Origin: Ahrensia sp.
GTDB lineage: Bacteria; Pseudomonadota; Alphaproteobacteria; Rhizobiales; Rhizobiaceae
Direction of reading: 5' to 3'
Assembly (NCBI GenBank): GCA_024639025.1
Contig: JAHEJF010000102.1
Span: forward strand, 1 to 6,494
DNA length: 6,494 bases
Shown: positions 1 through 5,434 of the stretch, piece after piece
How the letters are laid out: each line of letters starts with the position of its first letter
How positions within the stretch are numbered: the stretch's first letter is position 1
Notes under the pieces: model-generated
The model's database searches: none
Told to the model about the DNA's origin: nothing
Seen by the model: only the letters and a program-made list of their open reading frames with translations
Position numbers and translations under genes: made by a program

Positions 1-8
1 GTAATTTG

Positions 9-305
9 TCAAAGCTCTACAATTTGATCGGGATGTATGATTTCGATTTTGCGGTCGGTGAAGAATTTCTCGCCAGCATCGCGCCATGCGATTAAATGCG
101 GTTCCTCAAAATGGGCGTCAATGGCAGCCTGACTGGTCCAGCGCTCAACAAAGACAAGCGTGTTTTCGTCCGTTGTCGAATGCAACAGATCGTATGAGAT
201 GCATCCCTCTTCCATGCGGGTGGCTTCGATGCAGGGCATCACGGCCTCCATGATGGCAGGCAGGGAACCGGGCTTGATGGTCAGTGTGGCGATTAGATAG
301 ATCAT
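9..305 (-). CDS. ABM-domain putative quinol monooxygenase
   Basis: This 98-residue protein matches the antibiotic biosynthesis monooxygenase (ABM) fold, a small ferredoxin-like alpha/beta dimer typified by YgiN and related cofactor-free oxygenases. Visible family hallmarks are the first strand at residues 2-10, a Gly-Cys-x-x-Tyr-Asp segment at 34-39, the Phe-Val-Glu-Arg-Trp strand at 52-56 and the Ala-His-Phe-x-x-Pro-His motif at 64-70. The length is normal for a single domain and there is no signal peptide, so it should be cytoplasmic. The ATG start gives a complete domain, but its ribosome binding site is weak (only an A-rich AAAAGA about 8 bases upstream). It lies 89 bases downstream of ureC on the same strand, so it is probably in the urease transcript. 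The name does not imply antibiotic synthesis. The substrate is unknown; members act on quinols, heme or polyketides, or only bind ligands. The family call is firm and the reaction is not. Confidence 0.85.
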   Translation of the reverse strand: MIYLIATLTIKPGSLPAIMEAVMPCIEATRMEEGCISYDLLHSTTDENTLVFVERWTSQAAIDAHFEEPHLIAWRDAGEKFFTDRKIEIIHPDQIVEL

Positions 306-394
306 GAGACTGGTCTTTTCGTGCTGTTATTGATCCAAATTCGGCCATGTTAGATGGATCGGTTGCAGTTTGGCTTAGCTGGTGTTTGGAGAAC
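306..394 (-). other. Gap between ureC and the ABM gene
   Basis: These 89 bases hold no coding frame of note. On the transcribed strand GATCCA and TGGATC can pair (stem of six, loop of 17), too weak to call a terminator, and no T-run follows. Read-through from ureC into the ABM gene is the simplest reading. Confidence 0.4.
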
Positions 395-2107
395 CTAAAA
401 CAGAAAATACCTTTGCGCCATGGGTACGATTTCCGCCGGCTCGCAAGTGAGCAGCTCACCATCGGCTCGCACTTCATAGGTCTCCGGATTGACCTCCACA
501 TTCGGCGTTGCATCGTTCAAGATGAGATCGGCCTTTGAAATGCCGCCTCTTGTGTTGGCAATGGCGACCAGTTGTTTTTCGACTTCCAGCTTATGGGCCA
601 AGCCGTCTTCTATCGCGGCCTGGCTAACAAAGGTAACCGCGCTGTTGGTTACTGATTTGCCGTAGGCGCCGAACATATAGCGGTAATGTACCGGCTGCGG
701 GGTGGGGATCGATGCGTTCGGATCGCCCATGGGTGCGGCAACGATCGAACCGCCCATCAACACCATATTGGGTTTGACCCCGAAGAAAGCCGTATCCCAG
801 AGCACCAAATCTGCACGTTTGCCCACCTCAATCGAACCGATCTGGGTCGATATGCCATGCGCGATGGCAGGGTTGATAGTGTACTTGGCGATGTAGCGTC
901 GTACGCGGAAATTATCATTGTCGCCGGTTTCTTCCGTGAGGGCGCCGCGCTGTTTTTTCATCTTGTCGGCGGTTTGCCAGGTGCGGGTAATCACTTCACC
1001 AACACGCCCCATGGCCTGGCTGTCCGACGCAATGATCGAAAATGCTCCCATGTCGTGCAGGATGTCCTCCGCAGCAATGGTTTCCTTGCGAATTCGGGAC
1101 TCGGCAAAGGCAACATCTTCAGGAATGTTGGAATCCAGATGATGGCACACCATCAACATGTCCAGATGTTCGTCCAGCGTGTTCACTGTGTAGGGCCGTG
1201 TTGGATTGGTTGAAGCTGGCAGGACATTGTTTTCTCCGCACACTTTGATGATGTCCGGCGCGTGGCCACCACCGGCGCCTTCGGTGTGAAATGCATGGAT
1301 GGTCCTGCCCTTGATGGCGTTGATGGTGTGCTCAACAAATCCGCTTTCATTGAGCGTATCGGTGTGGATCATCACTTGCACGTCCATTTCGTCGGCAACC
1401 GACAGGCAGCAATCAATGGCGCCGGGTGTCGTGCCCCAATCCTCATGCAATTTCAGAGCGCTGGCGCCGCCAAGTACCATTTCGTGCAGCGCGCCGGGCT
1501 GCGAGGCATTGCCCTTGCCGGCAAAGGCCAAATTCATGGGAAAGGCATCGGCTGATTGTATCATTCGACCGATGTGCCAGGCGCCGGGCGTGCAAGTGGT
1601 GGCCAGCGTGCCATGGGCTGGGCCGGTACCGCCGCCGAGCATCGTGGTCAGACCGCTCATCAGCGCTTCTTCAATCTGCTGCGGACAAATAAAGTGGATG
1701 TGGCTATCAAATCCGCCGGCTGTCAGAATTTTGCCTTCGCCTGCGATTGCCTCGGTGCCGGGGCCGACGATGATATCCACACCGTTCTGGGTGTCGGGGT
1801 TGCCCGCTTTGCCAATGGCGGCAATTCGGCCGCTCTTGAGGCCGACATCCGCTTTATAGATGCCGGTGACATCAACGATCAATGCATTGGTGATCACTGT
1901 ATCGACTGCGCCTTCGGCGCGTGTCACCTGCGACTGCCCCATACCGTCACGGATTACCTTGCCGCCTCCGAACTTGACCTCTTCACCATAAGTGGTGAGG
2001 TCCTTTTCGACCTCGATAAACAGTTCGGTATCAGCCAGGCGAACTTTGTCGCCAGTCGTCGGCCCAAACATGTCGGCATAGGCGGATCGAGAAATATTTG
2101 CGGGCAT
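395..2107 (-). CDS. ureC: Urease subunit alpha (catalytic, nickel-dependent)
   Basis: UreC is the catalytic subunit of urease (EC 3.5.1.5), which hydrolyses urea to ammonia and carbamate in the cytoplasm. The 570 residues are full length, two more than the Klebsiella enzyme at each active-site position. Active-site residues are all present: nickel ligands His136 and His138 (HIH), the lysine that is carbamylated to bridge the two nickels (Lys219 in KLHEDWG), His248, His274, and Asp362 in SDSQAMGR. The mobile-flap Cys321 and catalytic His322 sit in MVCHHLDS. The N-terminal [15 protein letters not shown] block (residues 13-27) and the C-terminal AQRYFLF end are also typical. The ATG is preceded by a good Shine-Dalgarno AGAGGAC (complement of 2114-2120). 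The gene follows the DUF1311-like gene after a 128-base gap. Long open frames on the opposite strand here are shadows of this conserved gene. Assembly needs UreD/E/F/G, which lie outside the window. Confidence 0.99.
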   Translation of the reverse strand: MPANISRSAYADMFGPTTGDKVRLADTELFIEVEKDLTTYGEEVKFGGGKVIRDGMGQSQVTRAEGAVDTVITNALIVDVTGIYKADVGLKSGRIAAIGKAGNPDTQNGVDIIVGPGTEAIAGEGKILTAGGFDSHIHFICPQQIEEALMSGLTTMLGGGTGPAHGTLATTCTPGAWHIGRMIQSADAFPMNLAFAGKGNASQPGALHEMVLGGASALKLHEDWGTTPGAIDCCLSVADEMDVQVMIHTDTLNESGFVEHTINAIKGRTIHAFHTEGAGGGHAPDIIKVCGENNVLPASTNPTRPYTVNTLDEHLDMLMVCHHLDSNIPEDVAFAESRIRKETIAAEDILHDMGAFSIIASDSQAMGRVGEVITRTWQTADKMKKQRGALTEETGDNDNFRVRRYIAKYTINPAIAHGISTQIGSIEVGKRADLVLWDTAFFGVKPNMVLMGGSIVAAPMGDPNASIPTPQPVHYRYMFGAYGKSVTNSAVTFVSQAAIEDGLAHKLEVEKQLVAIANTRGGISKADLILNDATPNVEVNPETYEVRADGELLTCEPAEIVPMAQRYFLF

Positions 2108-2235
2108 GAATTCGTCCTCTGGGTATCAATGGTTTTTGGCGCTGATATCGGTGGGAAATGTGCGTGGCGGTCAATGCTCAACCCTGCCGGTCTAAACTGC
2201 ACGCGCCGGCACGGCGGAAATCGGGTTCTGACGCC
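2108..2235 (-). other. Gap between DUF1311-like gene and ureC
   Basis: These 128 bases carry the ureC ribosome binding site AGAGGAC (complement of 2114-2120). A GC-rich patch around 2190-2215 contains GCCGGC-type short inverted elements but no convincing terminator. I see no gene here; an open frame reaching into it from within ureC is a shadow. Confidence 0.4.
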
Positions 2236-2643
2236 TCATCCTTCCTCCAACATCAGCAGCAATTCTTCGGTTCGTTTGCGTGTCAGGGATGCCAAGCAAG
2301 AGTTTTCAATGAGTGGGCGGATGGAGCCGCCTGCATATTCGGCACCTTCGGCTGCACAATGTCCGTCCCGGTAATCGATCCATGCGCGCTGGGCCTTGAG
2401 CAGGTTTTCTTCGCCGTTCGCCTGTTCGGGCATCCATTCCTTGTTGGACTCGTCTAGCGCCTTCATCTTGGCCTTGATCTGCGGCCAAACGATATTGAGC
2501 GCCCGGTCTGCCTTTTGATAATCCTGATAGGCGCAATAGTTCATGCCTTGTTGGGGCAGGTCGCCCCAGGCATCACAGTTCCAATCCTGTGCCACTGCGG
2601 TTGTGGTGGTCAAAACCAAAGCGATGGTGAAAAAAGCTTTCAC
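2236..2643 (-). CDS. Secreted DUF1311 / LprI-like protein
   Basis: This 135-residue protein begins with a short Sec signal peptide: Met-Lys-Ala, a hydrophobic stretch to about residue 15, then Ala-Val-Ala, with likely cleavage after residue 18 or 19. The mature part has four cysteines (23, 37, 96, 116), enough for two periplasmic disulfides. The C-terminal half shows the DUF1311 pattern: [16 protein letters not shown] at 81-96, then an Asn-Ser-Cys-Leu helix with basic and acidic residues at 114-127. DUF1311 includes the N-terminal part of LprI, reported in mycobacteria as a lysozyme inhibitor; that role cannot be assumed here. The start codon is GTG (complement of 2641-2643) and overlaps the ureB stop as GTGA, so the two are probably translationally coupled. 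As I recall, a gene of this type between ureB and ureC recurs in rhizobial urease operons. A secreted protein among cytoplasmic urease subunits is odd and its job is unknown. Confidence 0.85.
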   Translation of the reverse strand: MKAFFTIALVLTTTTAVAQDWNCDAWGDLPQQGMNYCAYQDYQKADRALNIVWPQIKAKMKALDESNKEWMPEQANGEENLLKAQRAWIDYRDGHCAAEGAEYAGGSIRPLIENSCLASLTRKRTEELLLMLEEG

Positions 2644-2945
2644 AATTTACCCATCACTTTCTGATTGAACCCGTAGACTTCTCGATTGCCCGATAGCGGT
2701 ACAAGCGTCACATCGCGGCTTTGGCCGGGCTCAAATCGAACCGCCGTGCCTGACGCGATATCAAGCCGCATGCCACGTGCCTTGTCGCGGTCAAAGTCAA
2801 GCGCGGGATTGGTTTCAAAAAAGTGGTAATGACTGCCAACCTGGACCGGACGGTCGCCAGTGTTGGCTACCTTTAGGGAGACCGTTTCCGCGCCGCTGTT
2901 GAGTTCAATATCGCCTGCTGCTGTAATCACTTCGCCTGGAATCAT
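2640..2945 (-). CDS. ureB: Urease subunit beta
   Basis: UreB is the small beta subunit of urease; with UreA and UreC it builds the (alpha-beta-gamma)3 enzyme and it is mostly structural. From the chosen ATG the protein is 101 residues, the usual length, and opens with the standard Met-Ile-Pro-Gly-Glu. Further hallmarks are [15 protein letters not shown] at 28-42, RGMRLDI and RFEPGQ in the middle, and NREVYGF at 87-93 near the end. The same frame stays open upstream to an ATG at 3017 and another at 2993, which would add 24 or 16 residues and overlap ureA. Neither has a convincing ribosome binding site and homologous proteins normally lack the extension, so the start at 2945 is preferred. It has a modest GAGA about 6 bases upstream. 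The gap to the ureA stop is 31 bases. The stop overlaps the GTG start of the next gene. Confidence 0.96.
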   Translation of the reverse strand: MIPGEVITAAGDIELNSGAETVSLKVANTGDRPVQVGSHYHFFETNPALDFDRDKARGMRLDIASGTAVRFEPGQSRDVTLVPLSGNREVYGFNQKVMGKL

Positions 2946-2976
2946 GATTGTTCTCGCTTGTATCGTTTCGGGCAGT

Positions 2977-3279
2977 TCAACGGATTGGTTCATGGACGGT
3001 GACGAGCTTGGTGCCATCGGGAAAAGTGGCCTCGACCTGTATATCGTGGATCATTTCGGCGATCCCCTCCATGCATTGGTCCCGTGTGATCACATGCGCG
3101 CCGGCCTGCATCAGATCGGCAACGGATCGACCGTCACGTGCGCCCTCAACGACAAAGTCCGATATCAGCGCGATGGCTTCGGGGTGATTGAGTTTGACCC
3201 CGCGCGCCAAGCGCTTGCGGGCGACTTCTGCGGCCATTGCGATCAGAAGCTTGTCTTTTTCACGGGGGGAGAGTTGCAT
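2977..3279 (-). CDS. ureA: Urease subunit gamma
   Basis: UreA is the gamma subunit of bacterial urease, a structural component of the trimeric enzyme. The 100 residues match the family length exactly. Motifs seen are Pro-Arg-Glu-Lys-Asp-Lys-Leu at 5-11, [10 protein letters not shown] at 30-39, EGARDG at 45-50, LMQAG at 56-60 and the closing block [19 protein letters not shown] at 81-99. The ATG has a strong Shine-Dalgarno, GAGGAA (complement of 3283-3288). It is the first urease structural gene of the cluster; in many Proteobacteria ureD immediately precedes it, but here a 183-base non-coding stretch and then a creatininase-family gene lie upstream. A perfect 8-bp stem hairpin sits just before the ribosome binding site. 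Regulation is unknown; I saw no clear sigma-54 promoter (TGGCAC-N5-TTGC) in the leader. Confidence 0.98.
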   Translation of the reverse strand: MQLSPREKDKLLIAMAAEVARKRLARGVKLNHPEAIALISDFVVEGARDGRSVADLMQAGAHVITRDQCMEGIAEMIHDIQVEATFPDGTKLVTVHEPIR

Positions 3280-3294
3280 AATTTCCTCGGTCTT

Positions 3295-3314
3295 TTGGAG
3301 TGGTCACACTCCAA
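3295..3314 (-). promoter_or_regulatory. Perfect hairpin just upstream of the ureA ribosome binding site
   Basis: TTGGAGTG and CACTCCAA form a perfect 8-bp stem around a 4-base loop, six bases upstream of the GAGGAA Shine-Dalgarno of ureA. No T-run follows on the minus strand that would make it a terminator. It could be an operator for a dimeric regulator or an RNA hairpin affecting ureA translation or mRNA stability. Confidence 0.45.
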
Positions 3315-3366
3315 TGGTATCGCTGTGTCCGGACAGGAATAATGTTTTCAGTATCCAGTTCAGTGC

Positions 3367-3395
3367 CTGTGCCTCAGCGAAGGAGTGAGGCGCAG
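3367..3395. promoter_or_regulatory. Inverted repeat, 10-bp stem with one mismatch
   Basis: CTGTGCCTCA and TGAGGCGCAG pair around a 9-base loop; the single mismatch is a G-U wobble when read on the plus strand and a C-A mismatch on the minus strand. On the plus strand it is followed by TTTAA, a poor terminator tail, and no plus-strand gene ends here. It lies between the creatininase-family gene and ureA, so it could be a weak terminator, an attenuator-like element or a chance structure. Confidence 0.35.
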
Positions 3396-3453
3396 TTTAA
3401 GCATGCTACCTTTGTAGGCACTTGTTTGAAAAGGCTGAATATTGCTCAGTATT

Positions 3454-3468
3454 GCCTAAAAATTAGGC
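3454..3468 (-). other. Short inverted repeat over the creatininase-gene stop codon
   Basis: GCCTAA and TTAGGC flank three bases and include the TAA stop of the creatininase-family gene. The stem is six base pairs and mostly A-T in its inner half, with no T-run after it, so it is at best a weak transcript-end structure. Confidence 0.3.
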
Positions 3469-4257
3469 GATAATCCATTCATCAAGCTTCGCTGCTGTAA
3501 CTTCGGCTACCAACTCCAGAAATCCCTGCGTTTGATGGGCCGCCGTTAACTGACCCTTTTCCAGAGTAGCCGCGCTGGCATCGCCGACCACCCCGTTGGG
3601 ATTGAGGTCCCCGGCAAGCCATGCAAAACCATGAGGACTCTGGGGGGCAAGGTGCTTGAATGTTTGGCGCGCCCTTTGGGTCGCTGACGCAAAATCGCGT
3701 GCCTTGTCCATGTCAACTGCTTCGGGTTTGAAGACAAGCATCAGCGAGGTTTCATAGTCACCACCATGAATGCCGAGCTTTTTTTCCTGTTCGCTGAACA
3801 AGCCGGACGGCAGGCCAAACCGTCCCCAAGAGGTTTTGACAACCATCATGTCCAGTGTCTTGCGCAGTTCCAGTGCCGCGATGGTCATGGCCGCTTCATT
3901 GCCACCATGCGAATTCAGCAGGATAAGTTTTTTGATGCCCTTTGCGTGGGCTTTCTTGCCCATGTCGATCACCTGCTTGACCAGTTCGGCCGAAGAGATC
4001 GATTGGGTTGCCGTAAACCGGCTGTGCTCGTCAGATGCGCCAATGCGAACAACAGGAAAAACCCTGATATCAAGGGCTTGCGACAATTGGTCGAATGATT
4101 GATTCAACAGTCCGTCCATGATGTCGGCATCGGTGGTCGCCGGCAGATGCGGCCCATGCTGCTCGGTTGCTGCCAACGGCAAGACAGCAATGGTCTTTTC
4201 CGGGTCCAAATTCTGAAAATCAGCCTCGGTGAAATCGTGCCACCAGATTTTGCGCAT
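3463..4257 (-). CDS. Creatininase-family amidohydrolase
   Basis: This 264-residue protein belongs to the creatininase family, metal-dependent enzymes that cleave cyclic or linear amides; members include creatininase, the FAPy deformylase ArfB and the mycofactocin peptidase MftE. Likely metal ligands by family pattern are Glu32 and His34 in TEQHGPHLP, Asp43 in the following Thr-Thr-Asp-Ala-Asp, His117 in NSHGGNE (115-121), and Glu169 in HGGDYETS (164-171). The more common form of that last motif is HAGxxETS, so this protein is a divergent member with ligands kept. There is no signal peptide, so it acts in the cytoplasm. The ATG has AGGA nine bases upstream (complement of 4267-4270). It is divergent from the CobW-family GTPase and points toward the urease genes. 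Its substrate cannot be read from the sequence; creatinine is one possibility but no creatinase is in the window. A small inverted repeat spans its stop codon (3454-3468). Confidence 0.88.
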   Translation of the reverse strand: MRKIWWHDFTEADFQNLDPEKTIAVLPLAATEQHGPHLPATTDADIMDGLLNQSFDQLSQALDIRVFPVVRIGASDEHSRFTATQSISSAELVKQVIDMGKKAHAKGIKKLILLNSHGGNEAAMTIAALELRKTLDMMVVKTSWGRFGLPSGLFSEQEKKLGIHGGDYETSLMLVFKPEAVDMDKARDFASATQRARQTFKHLAPQSPHGFAWLAGDLNPNGVVGDASAATLEKGQLTAAHQTQGFLELVAEVTAAKLDEWIIA

Positions 4258-4376
4258 CTTTGATCGTCCTGTTTGACGTTTTCTTTCATATTACTCACGC
4301 TTGGCCAAGGGCGAGGCTTGAAATTGCATGCAATCGGGCGCACATCTCTGCATCAAATCACAATGGATCGCAGGCG
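4258..4376. promoter_or_regulatory. Divergent promoter region, creatininase-family gene and CobW-type gene
   Basis: These 119 bases separate two divergent genes and must contain start signals for both. They hold the creatininase-gene ribosome binding site (complement of 4267-4270), a perfect 10-bp palindrome CTTGGCCAAG (4300-4309) and a perfect 12-bp palindrome ATTGCATGCAAT (4323-4334). The palindrome centres are 24 bp apart. I looked for an AT-rich Zur-type box, common upstream of COG0523 genes, and did not see one. Promoter hexamers with good spacing were not evident. Confidence 0.6.
4323..4334. promoter_or_regulatory. Perfect 12-bp palindrome, candidate operator
   Basis: ATTGCATGCAAT is its own reverse complement and lies 43 bases upstream of the chosen CobW-type start and about 66 bases upstream of the creatininase-family start. 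Position and symmetry fit a binding site for a dimeric regulator controlling both genes. The regulator is not identifiable from the window. Confidence 0.4.
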
Positions 4377-5432
4377 ATGAATATCTCGAATGAAAAAACA
4401 CCCGTAACGGTGCTGACCGGCTATCTTGGAGCGGGCAAGACGACGTTGCTCAACCGGATTCTAACTGAAAATCACGGCAATAGATATGCCGTTGTTGTCA
4501 ATGAGTTCGGGGAGATCGGTATTGACAACGATCTTGTGGTTGATGCGGACGAAGAAATCTTCGAGATGAACAATGGCTGCATCTGCTGCACAGTGCGCGG
4601 TGACCTGATCCGTATTTTGTCGGGCCTGATGAAGCGATCTGGCGATTTTGACGGCATTTTGGTTGAAACAACGGGCCTGGCTGACCCAGGACCGGTAGCA
4701 CAGACTTTCTTTGTCGATGAGGATATTTCTGCCCGCACCAAGTTGGATGCAATTGTAACTGTCGTGGATGCCAAACATTTGGCGCTCGAAATCGACAGGG
4801 CTCCCGAAGCGCAAGAGCAGATCGCGTTTGCCGATATTGTTGTGCTCAACAAGATTGACACAGTGTCAGAGTACGACCTGAAGATGGTTGAAGCACGGAT
4901 ACGTCGGATCAACCCAACTTGCCGCATCGAGCGTGCGGAGCGATGCAATGTTCCACTGGACAAGCTGTTGGGCCAGGATGCCTTTGCATTGGACCGTATC
5001 TTGGAGGGGGATGCCGGTTTTCTGGCCAAGGACTTCGATGCGCACGATCATGACCATGATCATCACGACCACCATGACCATGATCATCACCATCATGATC
5101 ATAGCAATCTGGATGCCAGCAGGCATGATGATCATGTTTCAAGTTTCTCCTTCTCAACGCGCGATAAAATCGATCCTGAGAAGTTCTTTCCTTGGATTCA
5201 GATGATCGGGCAGGAGTTTGGCATCGATATGCTGCGCATGAAGGGCATCCTGGACATGAGAGATGATGAACGGCGTTATGTGGCGCAGGCCGTTCACATG
5301 ATGCTTGAGGGTGATTTTGGGCGTGAGTGGCGCGACGATGAAGAACGATACAGCCGCATCGTGTTCATTGGCCGGGACTTGCCGCGCGACATTATTGAGG
5401 ACGGTTTCATGAAAACGCGGGTTATTGGCTAG
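4377..5432 (+). CDS. CobW/COG0523-family GTPase with His-rich loop
   Basis: This 351-residue G3E-family GTPase is a COG0523/CobW-type putative metallochaperone, related to UreG and HypB. The N-terminal GTPase domain shows the Walker A motif GYLGAGKT (15-22), the VVNEFGEIGID switch segment (39-50), the CICC metal site (68-71), the Walker B-like ETTGLADPGP (97-106) and the base-recognition NKID (158-161). Residues 223-242 are entirely His and Asp (13 His, 7 Asp) and link to a CobW C-terminal domain at about 255-345. The open frame extends upstream to a TTG at 4260, but ATG at 4377 starts directly before the conserved domain and leaves the divergent control region free; its ribosome binding site is weak. 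No cobalamin genes are nearby, so a role in B12 synthesis is unlikely. Family members deliver zinc, cobalt, iron or other metals to client proteins; the metal here is undetermined. The WD40-like gene follows after two bases. Confidence 0.93.
   Translation: MNISNEKTPVTVLTGYLGAGKTTLLNRILTENHGNRYAVVVNEFGEIGIDNDLVVDADEEIFEMNNGCICCTVRGDLIRILSGLMKRSGDFDGILVETTGLADPGPVAQTFFVDEDISARTKLDAIVTVVDAKHLALEIDRAPEAQEQIAFADIVVLNKIDTVSEYDLKMVEARIRRINPTCRIERAERCNVPLDKLLGQDAFALDRILEGDAGFLAKDFDAHDHDHDHHDHHDHDHHHHDHSNLDASRHDDHVSSFSFSTRDKIDPEKFFPWIQMIGQEFGIDMLRMKGILDMRDDERRYVAQAVHMMLEGDFGREWRDDEERYSRIVFIGRDLPRDIIEDGFMKTRVIG
5049..5090 (+). repeat. 24-bp direct repeat inside the His-rich loop
   Basis: An 18-base unit beginning CATGACCATGAT occurs identically at 5049-5066 and 5073-5090, a period of 24 bases or eight codons. 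It encodes His-Asp-His-Asp-His-His twice (residues 225-230 and 233-238) in the CobW-type GTPase. The in-frame period suggests the loop grew by tandem duplication and may vary in length between strains. Confidence 0.7.
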
Positions 5433-5434
5433 AC

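Larger units (their letters stand above)
3280..3462 (-). promoter_or_regulatory. Structured leader upstream of ureA
   Basis: This 183-base stretch between the creatininase-family gene and ureA has no recognised gene. It contains the ureA ribosome binding site (3283-3288), an 8-bp perfect hairpin (3295-3314), a 10-bp palindrome TGTCCGGACA (3326-3335) and a 10-bp stem with one mismatch (3367-3395). It is more AT-rich in the half near the creatininase gene. It is the likely site of any ureA promoter, but I could not place -35 and -10 boxes with confidence. Confidence 0.45.

Noticed and set aside
1556..2374. A 272-codon plus-strand open frame
   Set aside because: It lies opposite ureC and the DUF1311-like gene, gives no recognisable protein, and reflects codon bias of the conserved genes on the other strand.
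2946..3017. Longer UreB from the ATG at 3017 or 2993
   Set aside because: It would overlap ureA, lacks a well-placed ribosome binding site, and UreB normally begins at Met-Ile-Pro-Gly.
3280..3462. Sigma-54/NtrC-type promoter upstream of ureA
   Set aside because: GGCAC occurs on the minus strand but is not followed at the right distance by TTGC.
4273..4294. TTGACG (4273-4278) and TATTAC (4289-4294) as a plus-strand promoter
   Set aside because: The spacing is only 10 bases, far from the usual 16-18.
4260..4376. Upstream extension of the CobW-type gene to the TTG at 4260
   Set aside because: The extra 39 residues precede the conserved GTPase domain, resemble no family extension, and would consume the whole divergent control region.
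5043..5102. CRISPR-like or intergenic tandem repeat
   Set aside because: The repeat is in frame within a coding sequence, has no spacers and encodes a metal-binding loop.
4377..5432. Cobalamin biosynthesis role for the CobW-type gene
   Set aside because: CobW is the family name; no cobalamin genes are nearby, and the CxCC and His-rich features point to general metal handling.
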